DNA of 64,000 nt. Source: Chimonanthus salicifolius (taxonomy: Eukaryota; Streptophyta; Magnoliopsida; Laurales; Calycanthaceae). The stretch lies in the NCBI GenBank assembly GCA_013350335.1, contig CM023540.1, positions 28,003,175-28,067,174 of the forward strand. The letters are read 5' to 3'. Shown in pieces: positions 1 to 11,535 of the stretch (positions within the stretch are counted from its first letter, which is position 1; each line of letters begins with the position of its first letter). The notes under the pieces were generated by a model that worked only from the letters and a program-made list of their open reading frames with translations, had not been told where the DNA came from and ran no database searches. A program made the position numbers and the translations under genes.

Positions 1-167
1 AAAATTGGGACTGATCTCTATGGAATCTATTCTGGATTTGTTATTGACTCTCCAATTATATTGGTCTTTGCATGCTTATATTACAAGATTTCTTTAATTT
101 AATCAGACTGGAAACCCAATTCCCAATTGTTTTTTAGGGAGAGTGAATAGAATGTGTGTGTAATTTC

Positions 168-389
168 ATGCTTATTTGAATCATCTCACTTCATCCAATG
201 AACCATATAAAATCAATGGCCTACAGCATTGCAATTTTTAAACATCGATATCACAAGGCTAAAATGATCAAATATTTGATGCTTATTTGAATCATCCCAC
301 TTCAACCAATAAGCCATATAAAATCAATGGCTTACAACATTGTAATATTTAAACATCAATAGCACAAGGCTAAAATGATCGAATAAAGG
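168..389. repeat. 111-bp tandem duplication
   Basis: Two adjacent copies of a ~111-bp unit, 168-278 and 279-389. Both begin with ATGCTTATTTGAATCATC and run through the same landmarks (CCATATAAAATCAATGGC, then CACAAGGCTAAAATGATC). They differ by scattered substitutions only. No gene or target-site signal is attached. Confidence 0.85.
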
Positions 390-443
390 TATAATTTCAC
401 ACGTATCCTATTCATGTGACACTCTACACATTTCATCCAGATC

Positions 444-489
444 ATATGAATCTCTAATCAATTTTTATATGAATCTCTAATCAATTTTT
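444..489. repeat. 23-bp perfect tandem duplication
   Basis: Two identical consecutive 23-base units, 444-466 and 467-489, containing GAATCTCTAATCAA. Probably a recent slippage product. Confidence 0.85.
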
Positions 490-2175
490 AAGGCCATTCC
501 TTTTATCCCATTCTTCATAGAATTTACATGATTTGTTCAAGGTGACTATCTTCTTGTGGTATTTGTTTCCTGTTTTTAGATGTTTTCACCTTTCCTTTTC
601 TCCCTTGTCTTTTGTGGATCAGTGTTTATTTTGGCTTTACACGATTATCATTTTATTATTATGTGATGCAAGCTATAAAAATCGGACTTCAAACAAGCCA
701 GCTGGTTTGTGTTTTCACTTACTTGTCAAATCTTTCTTAGAATTTTTACTTTCTTGTTAGAGAAGAATTTATAAAGTCGACCCATAGATGATATAGGATT
801 CGTAGGCCCAGTTAATTTATTATAAATTTGTTAGGTTTTAGTGGAGTTTAATTGTCAGATACTTAATTGCGATCTTATCTCCATTGGCCCAGTCGTGGGT
901 CGAGCTTTACGCTGAGTTTACGAGAGTCACCAAGTCGAATTTTTTAATGGAGAATAATTTTGTAATTTTCACATTACATATTTTCTAACCCTACTTAGGA
1001 CAATATATAATGTATCTTTTTGTGAGAGAGAGAAAGAGCAAAAATTGTAATATACAAGGCCGTCTCTAGTGTGTTCTTCCCACTATTATACGTGCGCTTA
1101 TATTTCCAACAAAATTTATATTATTTTATCAAGCCTTGCAGGAAAATCTGGAAAAAAAAAAAGGAAGAAAAGGACAAAACGGCCCAGCCAACAAATATGT
1201 TTTGACTGCTGCAGGCGCTGCAACCCACTTTCTTGCTCTGATGCTTTCATTATTTTCATTGAGAACAATGAAACGAGATCCGACTCTGGTGATTTCATTG
1301 ACCAAAGAGTCAAAGTAGACTAATGTTGACCTTATAAGTTTAATAATTAAATACTAATTTAAAATTATAGAAATCTAGACAACTTAAAAATATAACGTCA
1401 CTTAACTCAAATAATTTCTGAGTCTTATATTTACGTAGGAAAAAACTACAAAATGTCTAGGCATTTTTTATTCCCAAACATAAGTGTCCCATGTGAAACA
1501 CGCTTTACGTTAAATTCAATGTTTAACATTATTTTATTATTATTGAATTAATTATAATAAATTGAAATATTTATTTAAAAGTTTATTTTAATTAAATAAA
1601 GTAAAAATTAATATAGTGAATAAATCATATTTTTAGTACTATAATAAAATTTATTTCTTAATAATTTTTTTATTGTTTTTAAGATTTACTAACTCGGAGA
1701 GATTCCATAAAAAATCAGAATATCCAGACTTTTCTACTAAATAATACGACATACTTTCTCGATGGATCGTGTTCAAACTTCAAAGGGAAATAGTGTATAC
1801 ATGCAACTTATTACTAAATTATATCATTCAAGTATCATCCATTCCCCATACTCTCAACTCCATGATGGCTTACTTGACGATCAAGAATCTACTTTCAGAT
1901 GAGAATTTCTTTAGATTTAAGTCGCTCTCAGTAAAAAAGAGGGCTAGGGTTTCACAAACCCAGAGAGATTAGTTAGATGCAAGCCTGAACACCTTCACCT
2001 TATCACCTGTGAAAACAAGAACCATTTCCTTTCTTTTACAGTTTCCTTTCACGGTTAAAGGGTCTAGAAAATGGCAGGAAAAAGATAGACGCCAATGCCT
2101 ACCATGAATTCCTTTCACCGGCTGCTGTGAACAGAGTAGCTGTCTCTTGTTCTTGTTTTTCGTTCTTCAATAACA

Positions 2176-3819
2176 ATGGCACAAGACTTTTTCATACAAG
2201 AAAGAACAGAGCCTTTGATTTCTCCAACAGGTGATGGTGAAACGATTGAACGAACGGCTAGATTCCTTCAACCTACCACGAGAACCTCAGAAGAAGCTGC
2301 CCCAGTTCCCCTTGGATTTTTTTATTCAAAACAAATCTCTGAAAGTCAAGTAGAATGTCGTCGGAAGGTCGTATTCAGTGGCTCAAGACTCCCACAACCC
2401 AAATGGAAGAACTGGGTCGATCAGTTGCAGCCCAAGTACAGTGATGTATGGAAGAAATCTGGCGTATTTGATGCAATCCTGGCCTCCAAATGGCATATCA
2501 GAGAGGACCCAGAAACGATTCATGGGTTGGTGGAGTTCTGGTGCAGTGACACCAACACATTTGTTTTTGAATGGGGAGAAGCGACTCTTACACTCGAAGA
2601 TATGATGATTTTGGGAGGCTTCTCAGTTCTTGGAGAATCTGTAAACAGCTTTCTGACCAAAGAACAGCGAGAGATTGAACTGGAAATGATAGAACAACAC
2701 AAGGGATTTGCAAACCAGAAAGCTAAAAAGGCTTCCCAGTCTGCTTGGATCAACCACTACATGAGCAGTGAAAACAAATTTGAGCACATAGCATTCATAT
2801 CCCTCTGGCTGACAAGATTTGTCTTCCCTGCACCACCTTCAGACAAGGTTGGCCGACATGTCTTCCCCATTGCAATTCGATTGGCGGAGGGAATTCGCAT
2901 TGCCCTTGCTCCTGCAGTGCTTGCAAGTCTCTACAGAGACTTAAATTTGTTGAAGAATGAAACAAGTGATGGAGTTCCTGGTCATTTTGATGTATGGGCA
3001 CCTTTTCAATTACTTCAGACATGGGTATGGGAGAGATTTCTACCTCTGCGTCCCAAAGATCGTCCGAATATGCTTTTCATCGGCGACCCAAGAGTGACTC
3101 GATGGAATAAGCTGAATTCGAAACAGAAGCTTCAATCTGTAGTGAAGGAACTGAATTCGCCTGATGGTTTTCAATACCGGCCTTATTCTACAGCCTTGGA
3201 AGGTTGGGGGCATCCCGCCTACTATAAAGATAAGGGCGGGTGGATTGATGGTGTTGAAGATGAGGACTTGCATTCTTTTGCTCGATGTATTAGGCCTTCA
3301 AAGCTAGTTGGTCTCAATCTTGTCAAAAAATATCCATATTTTCCACATCGAGTAGGGATGCAATTTGGATTTGACCAAGACATTCCTGCTCTTGCTTCAC
3401 AAAGTAGCCTTAAAGATACATGTGATCTTGAAAAGGAGTCTAGATTGTATGTTCCCGCAAGGCTCTTCGAGTCTGATGTAAGCTTACGTTACCACCAATG
3501 GTGGAAGAAAATCATCTCAGGTCACAGAAAGCTGATCGAGGCAATTCAAAAGCAACTAAGGATTTCAGTGAATGTTGATGAAATGGTAGGTCATGATACT
3601 GATGTCGATGGTTCTGTTCCTCCAGGATTTACTCCTATGTCCAAAAAACAGAAGTTGCAAGAGGCATTTGATGAGGAGGATGATCTCACATTGTTTGAGT
3701 GGTTTGAGCTTAAGAAACAAAGGACAGAGCCATCTTGTTGTAGGAATGCAGAAGTTGAGAAGAGGATGCAAGAGATGGATGAAAAGAAAGCCTCAATGGC
3801 TTCTTTGGGAGAGACTTAA
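2176..3819 (+). CDS. Plant mobile domain (PMD) protein
   Basis: Single-exon reading frame of 547 codons. The protein matches the plant mobile domain family, often annotated 'aminotransferase-like, plant mobile domain' and related to Arabidopsis MAIN/MAIL1. Diagnostic blocks in order: WKNWVDQL near residue 77; the FVFEWGEATLTLEDMMILGG core near 129-148; FISLWLTRFVFP near 207; FDVWAPFQLLQTWVWERF near 271; YFPHRVGMQFGFDQDIP near 388; YVPARLF followed by a WWK near 443. A VPPGF motif (481) and a charged, likely helical tail follow. The ATG at 2176 is preceded by an A-rich context and starts the family-like N-terminus. Studied PMD proteins are nuclear and affect transposon silencing and genome stability, and the domain also occurs inside transposable elements; this copy looks host-encoded because no transposase or terminal repeat flanks it. 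The frame stops at TAA 3817-3819 but stays open and protein-like to 4023 (next entry). No catalytic role can be assigned. Confidence 0.88.
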   Translation: MAQDFFIQERTEPLISPTGDGETIERTARFLQPTTRTSEEAAPVPLGFFYSKQISESQVECRRKVVFSGSRLPQPKWKNWVDQLQPKYSDVWKKSGVFDAILASKWHIREDPETIHGLVEFWCSDTNTFVFEWGEATLTLEDMMILGGFSVLGESVNSFLTKEQREIELEMIEQHKGFANQKAKKASQSAWINHYMSSENKFEHIAFISLWLTRFVFPAPPSDKVGRHVFPIAIRLAEGIRIALAPAVLASLYRDLNLLKNETSDGVPGHFDVWAPFQLLQTWVWERFLPLRPKDRPNMLFIGDPRVTRWNKLNSKQKLQSVVKELNSPDGFQYRPYSTALEGWGHPAYYKDKGGWIDGVEDEDLHSFARCIRPSKLVGLNLVKKYPYFPHRVGMQFGFDQDIPALASQSSLKDTCDLEKESRLYVPARLFESDVSLRYHQWWKKIISGHRKLIEAIQKQLRISVNVDEMVGHDTDVDGSVPPGFTPMSKKQKLQEAFDEEDDLTLFEWFELKKQRTEPSCCRNAEVEKRMQEMDEKKASMASLGET

Positions 3820-4023
3820 GATGAGAACAAGAAAATGATAAAGACTCAAGAACAGTCTTGTACTCCAATTGACATAGGAGTCCAGAACCAAGAAGGATCG
3901 GTCAGTCGCCCATTTGACTTAAATGAATTTGAAGTCCTTTCTTCTGATTTGGACGAAATTGCGAAATCAAAGGTTGGCGATATACAATCAATCAAGTTTC
4001 ATTTTGCTTTTTGCAATCTTTGA
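3820..4023 (+). pseudogene. Open tail beyond the PMD stop codon
   Basis: This stretch is in the same reading frame as the PMD protein and has no further stop until 4021-4023. It encodes an acidic tail containing PFDLNEFEVLSSDLDE. The DLNE core resembles plant EAR-type repression motifs and the FDLNE tails of some nuclear proteins. The break is one TAA (3817-3819), one transition away from CAA. Possible readings are a recent nonsense change that cut ~67 residues off, stop-codon readthrough, or chance openness of the 3' UTR. A possible donor GT follows AAATCAAAG near 3971, so the original coding end could have been spliced. Confidence 0.45.
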
Positions 4024-4883
4024 AAATTGATTTCTACTTTTTCTTTTTGTAAATTTTGTTATACTACAAAGGCATACGAGTCAAATGAAGCATACGCTCT
4101 TTTTGTACTTGATTTTCTCTCCATTTAGGTTGAATGCAGAACATGTTCAAACGGTAATTTAAGAAAATGTTATGTGTATCCTCTAGACTTCAGGTATGGT
4201 TTTTGGAACCAATGCACAGAGATACTGAGTCCATGTATATTTGCATGTATAATTACATAGGGTATGCTCTGTTTCATACAAATCTGAGGTATGAAAGACA
4301 AGATGTTGGCATTATTTGAGAGAAGTGAAAAACAAGATTTAACATTAACTGAAAGAATGGACAAACACAAAACATTGCAGGACTGTTCTTAGTGGAACCT
4401 ATCAAATTATTTTGTCTTTGATTTTTCTTTTAATCTTCAGATTAGATCACTTTATTTGTATCTTTATACTGGATTCACTGATGAGAATGATTCTAAAGAC
4501 ATCTCAGTGTGCTGTTGGCATGGAGAGCACCTCTTTGACAATGAAACTTGGTGACAAAATTATTCAAATAGTTCTTTTTTAATATAAACATTCTCCAGCT
4601 TGCAGAGTAAAATGTCCTGCGTTGATTCTTGCAGAATGAAATGTTTAACTTCATCTTTATGTAAACCATTGTTTGTCTTTGGCTCCATGGCCCCAGCCAT
4701 TGGGAAGCATTAGAACTATCATTTGGAAGTACAATACAACAAATCATTTGGGAGCACTTCTCAAGTGATCACAGTACCCTACTGAGAATGATTGGTTTTT
4801 CGTGTTTCTTTAGTGATCTAACTACAAATAGTAATTCCTCTTAGTGATTCACAGGACGGGATGGTATAACAACCTTGTCCCAC

Positions 4884-5215
4884 CCAACATGATATTGTCT
4901 GTTTTGGGCTCCACACACACGTCCTTACGGTTTTGCTTTGGGATGTGCTCCCATACACACCCAAAAAAGCCTCATGCCGCACGATGCATGGAGTTTCCCC
5001 CCTCCTCTACTTGGTGGGTTGTCACAATTCCCCCACTTGGAACTAGAGTCATCCTCAACTCTGATGCCATCTGTAATGACCTTACAAGCACGATATTCTC
5101 CACTGGAGACTCCACATACACACCCTCACAGTTTTGTTTTCGAATGTGTGCCCATATACACTCCAAAAGGCCTCATATTGAGAGAAGGAAGAGTGTTACT
5201 TATATTCCAATATCT
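4884..5215 (+). repeat. Pair of diverged dispersed-repeat copies
   Basis: Two diverged copies of one unit lie ~200 bp apart (from ~4884 and ~5088). Both share, in order, ACATGATATTGTC / ACGATATTCTC, then CCTTACGGTTTTGCTTT / CCTCACAGTTTTGTTTT, then CACCCAAAAAAGCCTCAT / CTCCAAAAGGCCTCAT. From memory, this block order resembles a high-copy non-coding repeat common in plant genomes, possibly LTR- or TRIM-related. No terminal repeats or target duplication were delimited. Confidence 0.5.
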
Positions 5216-5559
5216 TAACAACCTCCAAAGCAATATGGGATTTATCAACGCCTCACGGGTGACTTTTTCTCTCTTTCTGCCATCCACAACGCTTAGAGTT
5301 TTCTCCACTCCTCCACCAGGTGCGGGCCCATTAACCATTTTGTTGGATCTTGTACACGAAGGGATAATTCAAAAACTGATGTCCAAACGTATATTGCAGG
5401 CAATTAAGCTACAGTGATCATGATTGAATATTAGATTTTCTTTTATAAAGAACACAGAATTATCCCAAGAATATCATGAGTTTTTCAAAAATACCACTGG
5501 TATTTTAGAATTTCAGGAGACAAACTTTTAGCTGCAAATTGTTTAACCTCATGCTCATC

Positions 5560-5650
5560 TCAGTAATAGTAATAGTAATAACAATGACAATTACGATGAT
5601 AACAACAACCGCAACAACAACAATGATAAATAGTAATGGCAACGGCAGCA
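5560..5650. repeat. Degenerate trinucleotide (AAY/ATR) tract
   Basis: About 90 bases of imperfect AAC/AAT/ATG triplets. It produces long stop-free frames on both strands (poly-Ile/Val on one, poly-Thr/Met on the other), which explains the spurious frames here. Confidence 0.7.
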
Positions 5651-6480
5651 ACAAAATTTCGAGGGGGCTGGAAATGTCTATATATGCATGGATTAGGGGC
5701 ACAACAAAATTTTCATCAGTTTTACCAATTTATATTTATATTCTTATTTTATTATTATTTTCATTGCCGAAGGGATTTTCCCATATACTTCTAAAGGAAA
5801 ACTAAAATTTCTCAATAATTTCCAAGACAAGAAATTTCCTAAAGCAAGATATGAAACGATCCTTATCAGTAAAAACATAATTTCCTTGGAAAACGAAAAA
5901 CCACTAAATTAAGTAAACAGGAAAACAAGAATTAAAAAAAAAAAAAAAAAAAAAGAACTTGCAATCTTCTCAGTGGATGTCGTTTCTTTGGATGCTCATC
6001 AAGCGAAAGACATTGTCAGGCTGAGCAATAAGTAGCTGAGGGAAAAAAATACTTGCAATCTTCATTTGCATGGACCATAAATATATCCCAATGATATAGC
6101 TTACCAATCATTCCAAATGATTATTTTCAAATTATCCTTGGAAAACGCTGTTATATGATAAGGTACATATAACAAGAAGTTAAACCTAATAAAGGATGAC
6201 AAGAACTTGAAAGTACAACTGGTAAGTCATTACCATCTCAAAAGATAAATGACAGTAATTTGTCCAGAAGGATTGAGAAGCTTATCTGGTTCCTATTATT
6301 CAGGACGAAGACAAGTTGAATAAAAAGGTATGACATTGTAACAGACAGCATGTTGCATCATTAGATTATTGGGAATAATTTCATAGATGAAGTGTGATCG
6401 ACATTGTTAATGCAAAAGAATGTTACTGCAGCAAAAGCTTAACAAACATCAATATAAAGAATGTTTTCTTGTTTCCCCGA

Positions 6481-6645
6481 TGGGTGTATCTCAGCTTGTT
6501 ACCTCCCGCCTCAGGAAGCGGGAGGTCACAGGTTCGAGCCCCCATGGCCTAATTTTGGTGTGCCTTAAAGGGTAAAGGTCTACCCGTGGGGATTTTACGC
6601 TGGGTATCCCACAGTTTCCAACACGTAAATTAAAAAAAAAAAAAA
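6481..6645 (+). mobile_element. tRNA-derived SINE, family B
   Basis: Best-preserved member of a SINE-like group. The head reads like a tRNA: an A-box-like TATCTCAGCTTGTTA, then a B box GGTTCGAGCCCC ~35 bases later. A body follows with GGGGATTTTACGCTGGGT and CCCACAGTTTCCAACACG, and the 3' end is an A-rich tail (6632-6645). I could not define a convincing target duplication. Relatives lie at 11374, 27041, 39228, 54589 and 56463. Confidence 0.75.
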
Positions 6646-7128
6646 TAATGCTGAAAAAATATGATAGAATAATATCTTACAAATAGTGTAGGAGATACAC
6701 AATGAAGTGGCTGTCAAGAGTTTCACTCACAAACAAGAGGTGTAACACAAAATGCAAACAACACAGATTCAATGAATTAATTTTTTTTTCTTTTTCACTT
6801 TTAATCCGATGGCACAGTTCAAGATATTGTACATAAGCCTTGCAAAGTTACACCATCTGCACTGCACCATAGACCTTAGAAGTTACAATAGAGCAACCCC
6901 ACTCACCTAATATATAGATTGCTCACAAACTAGATGCTCAAATAGCTAAGTAACTAAGACACTATTTCCTAAGGACATCTAGACTTATTACAAGTCTGTT
7001 GATATTCTCAGAAAAGCTTCTTAAAATGTTGATACATCATTTCACATTTTTTTTGAAAGATGATAACATCATTTCATATTCCCAGAGAATTTTTCCCGAG
7101 TGTCCATAAAGCTCTCCGAGTAATCTCT

Positions 7129-10100
7129 CTATTTCATAACAAGTTCTTTAGAAAGCACCTTGTCAGTTCCTTCAAACAATTTCCATTCAATATGATCTTT
7201 GTCCCTTTTCAAGTCTCCAATTTGTCTTAAGACTTCAGAGATGCGATCTTCAAGTAATTCAAGCCGATCTCTGTCATTTTTCAAGTCTTCAATTTTTCTT
7301 ATGCATCCAGAGATGCGATCTTCGAGTACTTCTTCAATTGCTTGCCTGGAAATCTTCAGGTTTCTATTTTCTTCTCTCAATTCTTCCATATTCTTCATTA
7401 ATCTTTCAAAATGCCTCATCTTCAATTCAACTGGGTCACGGTTAACATCAATGATCTTCATATCACCATTATCCTGGAAGCTCTTCAAAGCAACATATGT
7501 GGCACTTACCATTGTTAGTGTAATAGAGATTGAACACACTTCGAAATAAATATTATGATAAAAAAATGATATAAGAGAGTATAATATCAAAACATAATAG
7601 GCGATAGAGAGGCATCTCAGATGGATAACGAGGTCATCAGGTGTATCAAATGTTTAGGAATTACTATTCAATATCATACTAATACAGAAGAGCCCGCACT
7701 GCAGTTGACAAGTGCCCACTTTGCAACCATAGACATTACCAGTTGAGCCATGTTATCACTTCAATAGAAAAAAAAAAAGTCATGCGTTCATACATTAAAC
7801 AGTTACTTACACCTTAAAGAATAGGATCGCACTAACCTAACATATACTGACTTGCATGCCAAAAACACGATTTATTAAGGACCTTTAGACTTTCCACAAG
7901 ATGAGTGACACATTGCTTCTTCATGTAAGGTATCTTCATTTCCAATCTTCCTACATAATTCCTCAAGCAACACGTCCAGATTTTTAAATATTTAACTAAA
8001 TTCTAAGGGTTTGAAATACACTTGCTAAATGGCACTAGACTTTAATCTTTGATGGGTAAATAATAACCTATGTTTATAATGAATGATAAACAACCAGTTT
8101 ACCTTTCAAAGTTTAAGAGGACTGAAGTTTGAATCAGATATAAATAAACTTGCATTCATTATCACTTTAATATGACTGAAACAAGTAGAAGTAAGAGAAA
8201 AGGACTGAAAGAGATCAAAAAATCCATTTTGGAGAAGTTCCCAATGTAACTAAAAGGCTTTATGCCTCTTCTATCTACAAATAGATGCACTGCCCAAACC
8301 ATGACAATGCAATCAAGCACTAGACAACAGAAATACATTCATGTAACTTTTCCAAAAAAAAAATAGAAATACATTCATGTAGACATATGCAGCATACCAT
8401 GCAAGTTTTGATAAAAGGTGTAAGGCCGATAAGTATTCATCCTTTCTTCCAACAATCCTTGCTCAAAAGGACTATATATCCAAGGCATCCTAGAAACAAC
8501 TATTGCAATATTATTTATTGATCTTTCTTAAATCTTCACAACATCTAGATGCAGTGAAAAGGTATGCATTCCTATATAACAATATCATAATTTCATTGTT
8601 TCTTAGTTTCTCACATCTTTCATGTCACAATCAATGATCCTCTGCAATATAAGAATTATTAGAATGAATATGTATGCTAATTTCTTCTAAATGTAAGCAA
8701 TCTTTTCAGTTATTGAATGGCCAGAAAATTCAATTAACCAACAGAACCAAAAGAAACTAAAATTATAAATATAGAAATTTAAGCATAAACTGAGTAATTG
8801 CCAGTGGTTCATTGCCATTTACCTGGTCCCCATCGTCCATCTGAAGATATCCCCGTTCACCAACATCAGAGGAAGTATCGATATCACCATCATCACCACT
8901 CTCTACCTTCGGAATCAACACATCATCATCACCCCACTCTTCCTCATCAAGGGGTGCCCCATACCGCTCTCCATTTCTTGGTCCAAACCCACTCTTCTGA
9001 ACTATCCTGCAAAGTACAAACATATTCTTCCCAACCCAAAACACCGAAACAAGAAGAATTTAAATAAACAAGAAAAAAAAATCAATTAGGATACACTAAA
9101 AATCACAAAATTGTGAAGGCTACTGCACGATGCACCCGGTTACATCATTTTTGTGATTAAAAAAAACAATAATCACATACTAAAATAGAAACAAACTGCA
9201 AAGACAGCTGCTGAACTTGCCCACCTTCATTGTATTTGTGATTAAAAGATTAAAAAAAATCCAATTAGCATACAATACAATAGAAATAAATTTGCAAAAA
9301 ACAATTGTCATATCAGTAGAAGACGAAACACAACAACCTCAAAGGGTCGAATTGAGAGGCTATGGATCAAAGGGATTAGGAGGAGAGGGCAACCTTCGGA
9401 GACTTGGAGGGAAGGGATAAAAAAAAAAAAGGCATGTTAGATTGCAGAGTGACTAAGGGTATGGTTATGATAGGGCCAACCCGTGAAAGATGGGATACTG
9501 GCTTATGATGATGATCAACGGTAAAATTAGTCATGTCTCACTAAGTGATTAAAGAGGAAATTGAAAACCAATTAACATTCATCAAAATAGAAACATAATG
9601 GAAATTATTGTTTGTACAATTTGCCTGGCTTCCATATAGTTATAGTCAAACTTAAAATAAAAAAAAGTTAGCATTAACTAAACTAGAGGCAAAATTCAAA
9701 TATCATTGTAGAATTCATCCAATTTGTTGAGTTTGTAATGAAAAAAGAACAAAACAATGAGCATTCATTTTAGGTAAAAAAAATTGCAAATATCATTGCA
9801 CAAATCGCCTATTTCATTGAGTTGCCATTGAAAAGAACAAATCCAATTAGCATTCATCGAAATACAACAAAATTGCAAAGACAACTGTACAATTCCCTCA
9901 GTTTCACCATGTTTATGACAAAGGACAGAAAAGAGAAAAACCAGTAAGGATAAGATACAATAGAAACAAATTCGCAACAAACGATTATCCAATTCGCAGC
10001 GTGGGAATATGAACTATACCAGATGGGCGCCCGCTTGCCCCAATTCAGTATCTTCGAGCCGATATTCATGCATGACCCAATTTGTCCTCTCGCCGCTTGG

Positions 10101-10553
10101 CGCACGGCCGGTGTGAAACACGAGGGTCTTCTTCATCCCCACCGGCCGTGAACCCCGACGAATGGGCCGGTCCTTTCCAGTCGCCTTCCAATACCCCTTC
10201 TTGGTTGCCCGGTTCATCCTCGAACCGTTCATGTACTTCTTGTCCAACGCACAGAAGAAATACCATTCAAGATCTCTGGTTTTGAGACGCGACTGACCTG
10301 AGAAAGAGAAGAAGGAGATGACTTAAAAAACAAGTATTGGGAGGGAGGTAAGAGAGGGAGATGAATGGAGGGTGGAGATTGGATTACCTGGAAGATCCCA
10401 TGGCTCAGATTTGTAGATGTCGATTTCGGAGATGGCCTCCACATGAAGAGGCTTTCCAGAGATCTTGCGCTTGAGATAGTAGCAGACAAGTTCCTCATCT
10501 GTTGGGTGGAATCTGAAACCAGGCGCTAAGCCTGTTTTGGGAGACCGGAACAT
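7129..10553 (-). CDS. NAC domain transcription factor (3' end inferred)
   Basis: Exon 1, 10553-10388: starts MFRSPKTG, then subdomain [21 protein letters not shown], ending EPWDLP with donor G|GTAATC. Exon 2, 10297-10020: [20 protein letters not shown], then [30 protein letters not shown] and [10 protein letters not shown] (subdomains C-D, DNA contact and dimerisation); donor CTG|GTATAG. Exon 3, 9026-8823: [20 protein letters not shown] (subdomain E) followed by GAPLDEEEW and an acidic stretch; donor CAG|GTAAAT. All joins keep phase, giving 216 aa. The NAC part most resembles the ANAC053/078-like group. A fourth exon is inferred at 7473-7129 (acceptor TTCCAG, phase 0): a charged coiled coil of ~114 aa, for ~330 aa in total. 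It lies 1.35 kb downstream on the same strand and has no start signal of its own, but its membership is unproved. A nearer terminal exon is listed at 8603-8641. Expected role: nuclear DNA-binding regulator; no membrane segment is retained in this model. Confidence 0.85.
8603..8641 (-). other. Alternative short terminal exon of the NAC gene
   Basis: A good acceptor (T-rich tract, then TATATTGCAG) sits 180 bases below the exon 3 donor. Joined in phase 0, it adds only [12 protein letters not shown] before a TAA. This would give a ~228-aa NAC protein made almost entirely of the DNA-binding domain. The peptide RIIDC loosely echoes KIIDV near the start of the candidate coiled-coil exon at 7473. Which exon is used cannot be settled from sequence alone. 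Confidence 0.35.
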
Positions 10554-10751
10554 GTTGAAGAAGAAGAGAGAGGGGGAGACAGAAAAAATGGAGGGATGAG
10601 ACTTGAGAAAGGGGGTTTCAGTTTTCCAGCCTTCTCTGTTTGGGTTGGTTTTCAAGTTTCAACTTCTTCAGTTTTCTAGTGGAGTTTTCCTTGATTCAGA
10701 AAAATGCTGATTTTTCGCTGAAAATGGGGTGATTTTCTGCTAAACATCTTG

Positions 10752-10759
10752 TATTTATA
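10752..10759 (-). promoter_or_regulatory. TATA box of the NAC gene
   Basis: On the minus strand this reads TATAAATA in the context CCCTATAAATACAAG, about 200 bases upstream of the ATG at 10553. It predicts a transcription start near 10725 and a 5' leader of ~170 bases. Confidence 0.6.
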
Positions 10760-11169
10760 GGGTTATTCATGTTTGGATACAATGAAAATTTTTAAATGAG
10801 TTCATATCATCAAGGGGAGGAGAGAATGAACTACATAAATAAAATGTGAAGGACATAGATACAAAATTAAGTGATCACTAAATTTTTAAATGAATGTTAA
10901 ATTGAAGCTATGGACTAAATCATATACACACAAAAAGCCCATTGAAAAGCAATGATCCATGTTCAATGAATTTGTAAACTCTATGGTTAGAAACTCCATT
11001 AAATATCAATGAGATGGCTAATAATAGACAATAAATTACAATGAGAATGGCAAGGGGAAATCTTCAAAACAACAATCTTTTAATCCTAATTCTCTTGTAC
11101 AATGATGGCGGGGTCTTGTATTGAGAGAGTGGATGAATGCATTATCTTAATGCAAACTTCCTTATCCCC

Positions 11170-11265
11170 ACACACTTGATTAAATTCTTTGGAGTGAAAT
11201 AAGAATCGAATTTAGGACTATCACTTTCTGACACAGCTTTGTGGCCATTACTCCCAACTATTTCG
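11170..11265 (-). mobile_element. SINE-like remnant (A-related)
   Basis: Read on the minus strand it gives AGTAATGGCCACAAAG, then CAGAAAGTGATAGTCC and a B-box-like AAATTCGATTC. The block CAGAAAGTGANAGTCC recurs at 12385-12580, so the two are copies of one degraded tRNA-derived repeat. Confidence 0.45.
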
Positions 11266-11373
11266 GATTGAATGAATGCATTATGTAGAGTATATAATTC
11301 TTGAAGGTGAGCTCCATTGAATCATTCTAACACTTTCTTATAATTAAAATTAAACTATTACATAAATGCTGTA

Positions 11374-11535
11374 TTTTTTTTAATTTACGTGTAGGAAACC
11401 GCAGGATATCCAATGTAAAACTTCTACAGGTGAGTTCAGTACTCCTAGGGCACACAAAGATTAGGTCATGGAGGACTCAAATCCACAACCTCCGGGTTAC
11501 TGAGGCGGGAGACATTAAGTTGAGCTATACCCATG
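11374..11535 (-). mobile_element. SINE, family B
   Basis: Minus-strand copy. A T-run on the plus strand (the tail) is followed by AATTTACGTGTAGGAAACCG, matching the 3' end of the 6481 copy in reverse. The far end carries a tRNA-like head (GAGCTATACCCATG on the plus strand) and a B-box region, GACTCAAATCC on the plus strand. Confidence 0.6.

Larger units (their letters stand above)
1..2175. other. Intergenic region upstream of the PMD gene
   Basis: No protein-coding gene is supported here. The stretch is AT-rich and holds two short tandem duplications (listed separately). The last ~150 bases before position 2176 are the probable 5' untranslated leader of the PMD gene. The short open frames around 1069-1323 have no recognisable domain and overlap one another on both strands, so I treat them as chance. 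Confidence 0.6.
4024..7128. other. Intergenic region between PMD and NAC genes
   Basis: The 3' UTR of the PMD gene probably ends in the first few hundred bases. The rest holds diverged repeats (4884-5215), a degenerate trinucleotide tract (5560-5650) and one SINE-like element (6481-6645), all listed separately. The open frames at 4844-5417 lie on both strands inside the repeat and show no domain. I see no gene. Confidence 0.6.

Noticed and set aside
4844..5417. Overlapping 124- and 159-codon frames
   Set aside because: They lie inside the diverged repeat pair, overlap a minus-strand frame and show no domain.
7474..7590. Membrane-anchored start of a separate coiled-coil gene at 7590
   Set aside because: The hydrophobic stretch lies upstream of a good phase-0 acceptor (TTCCAG) and is more likely NAC intron sequence.
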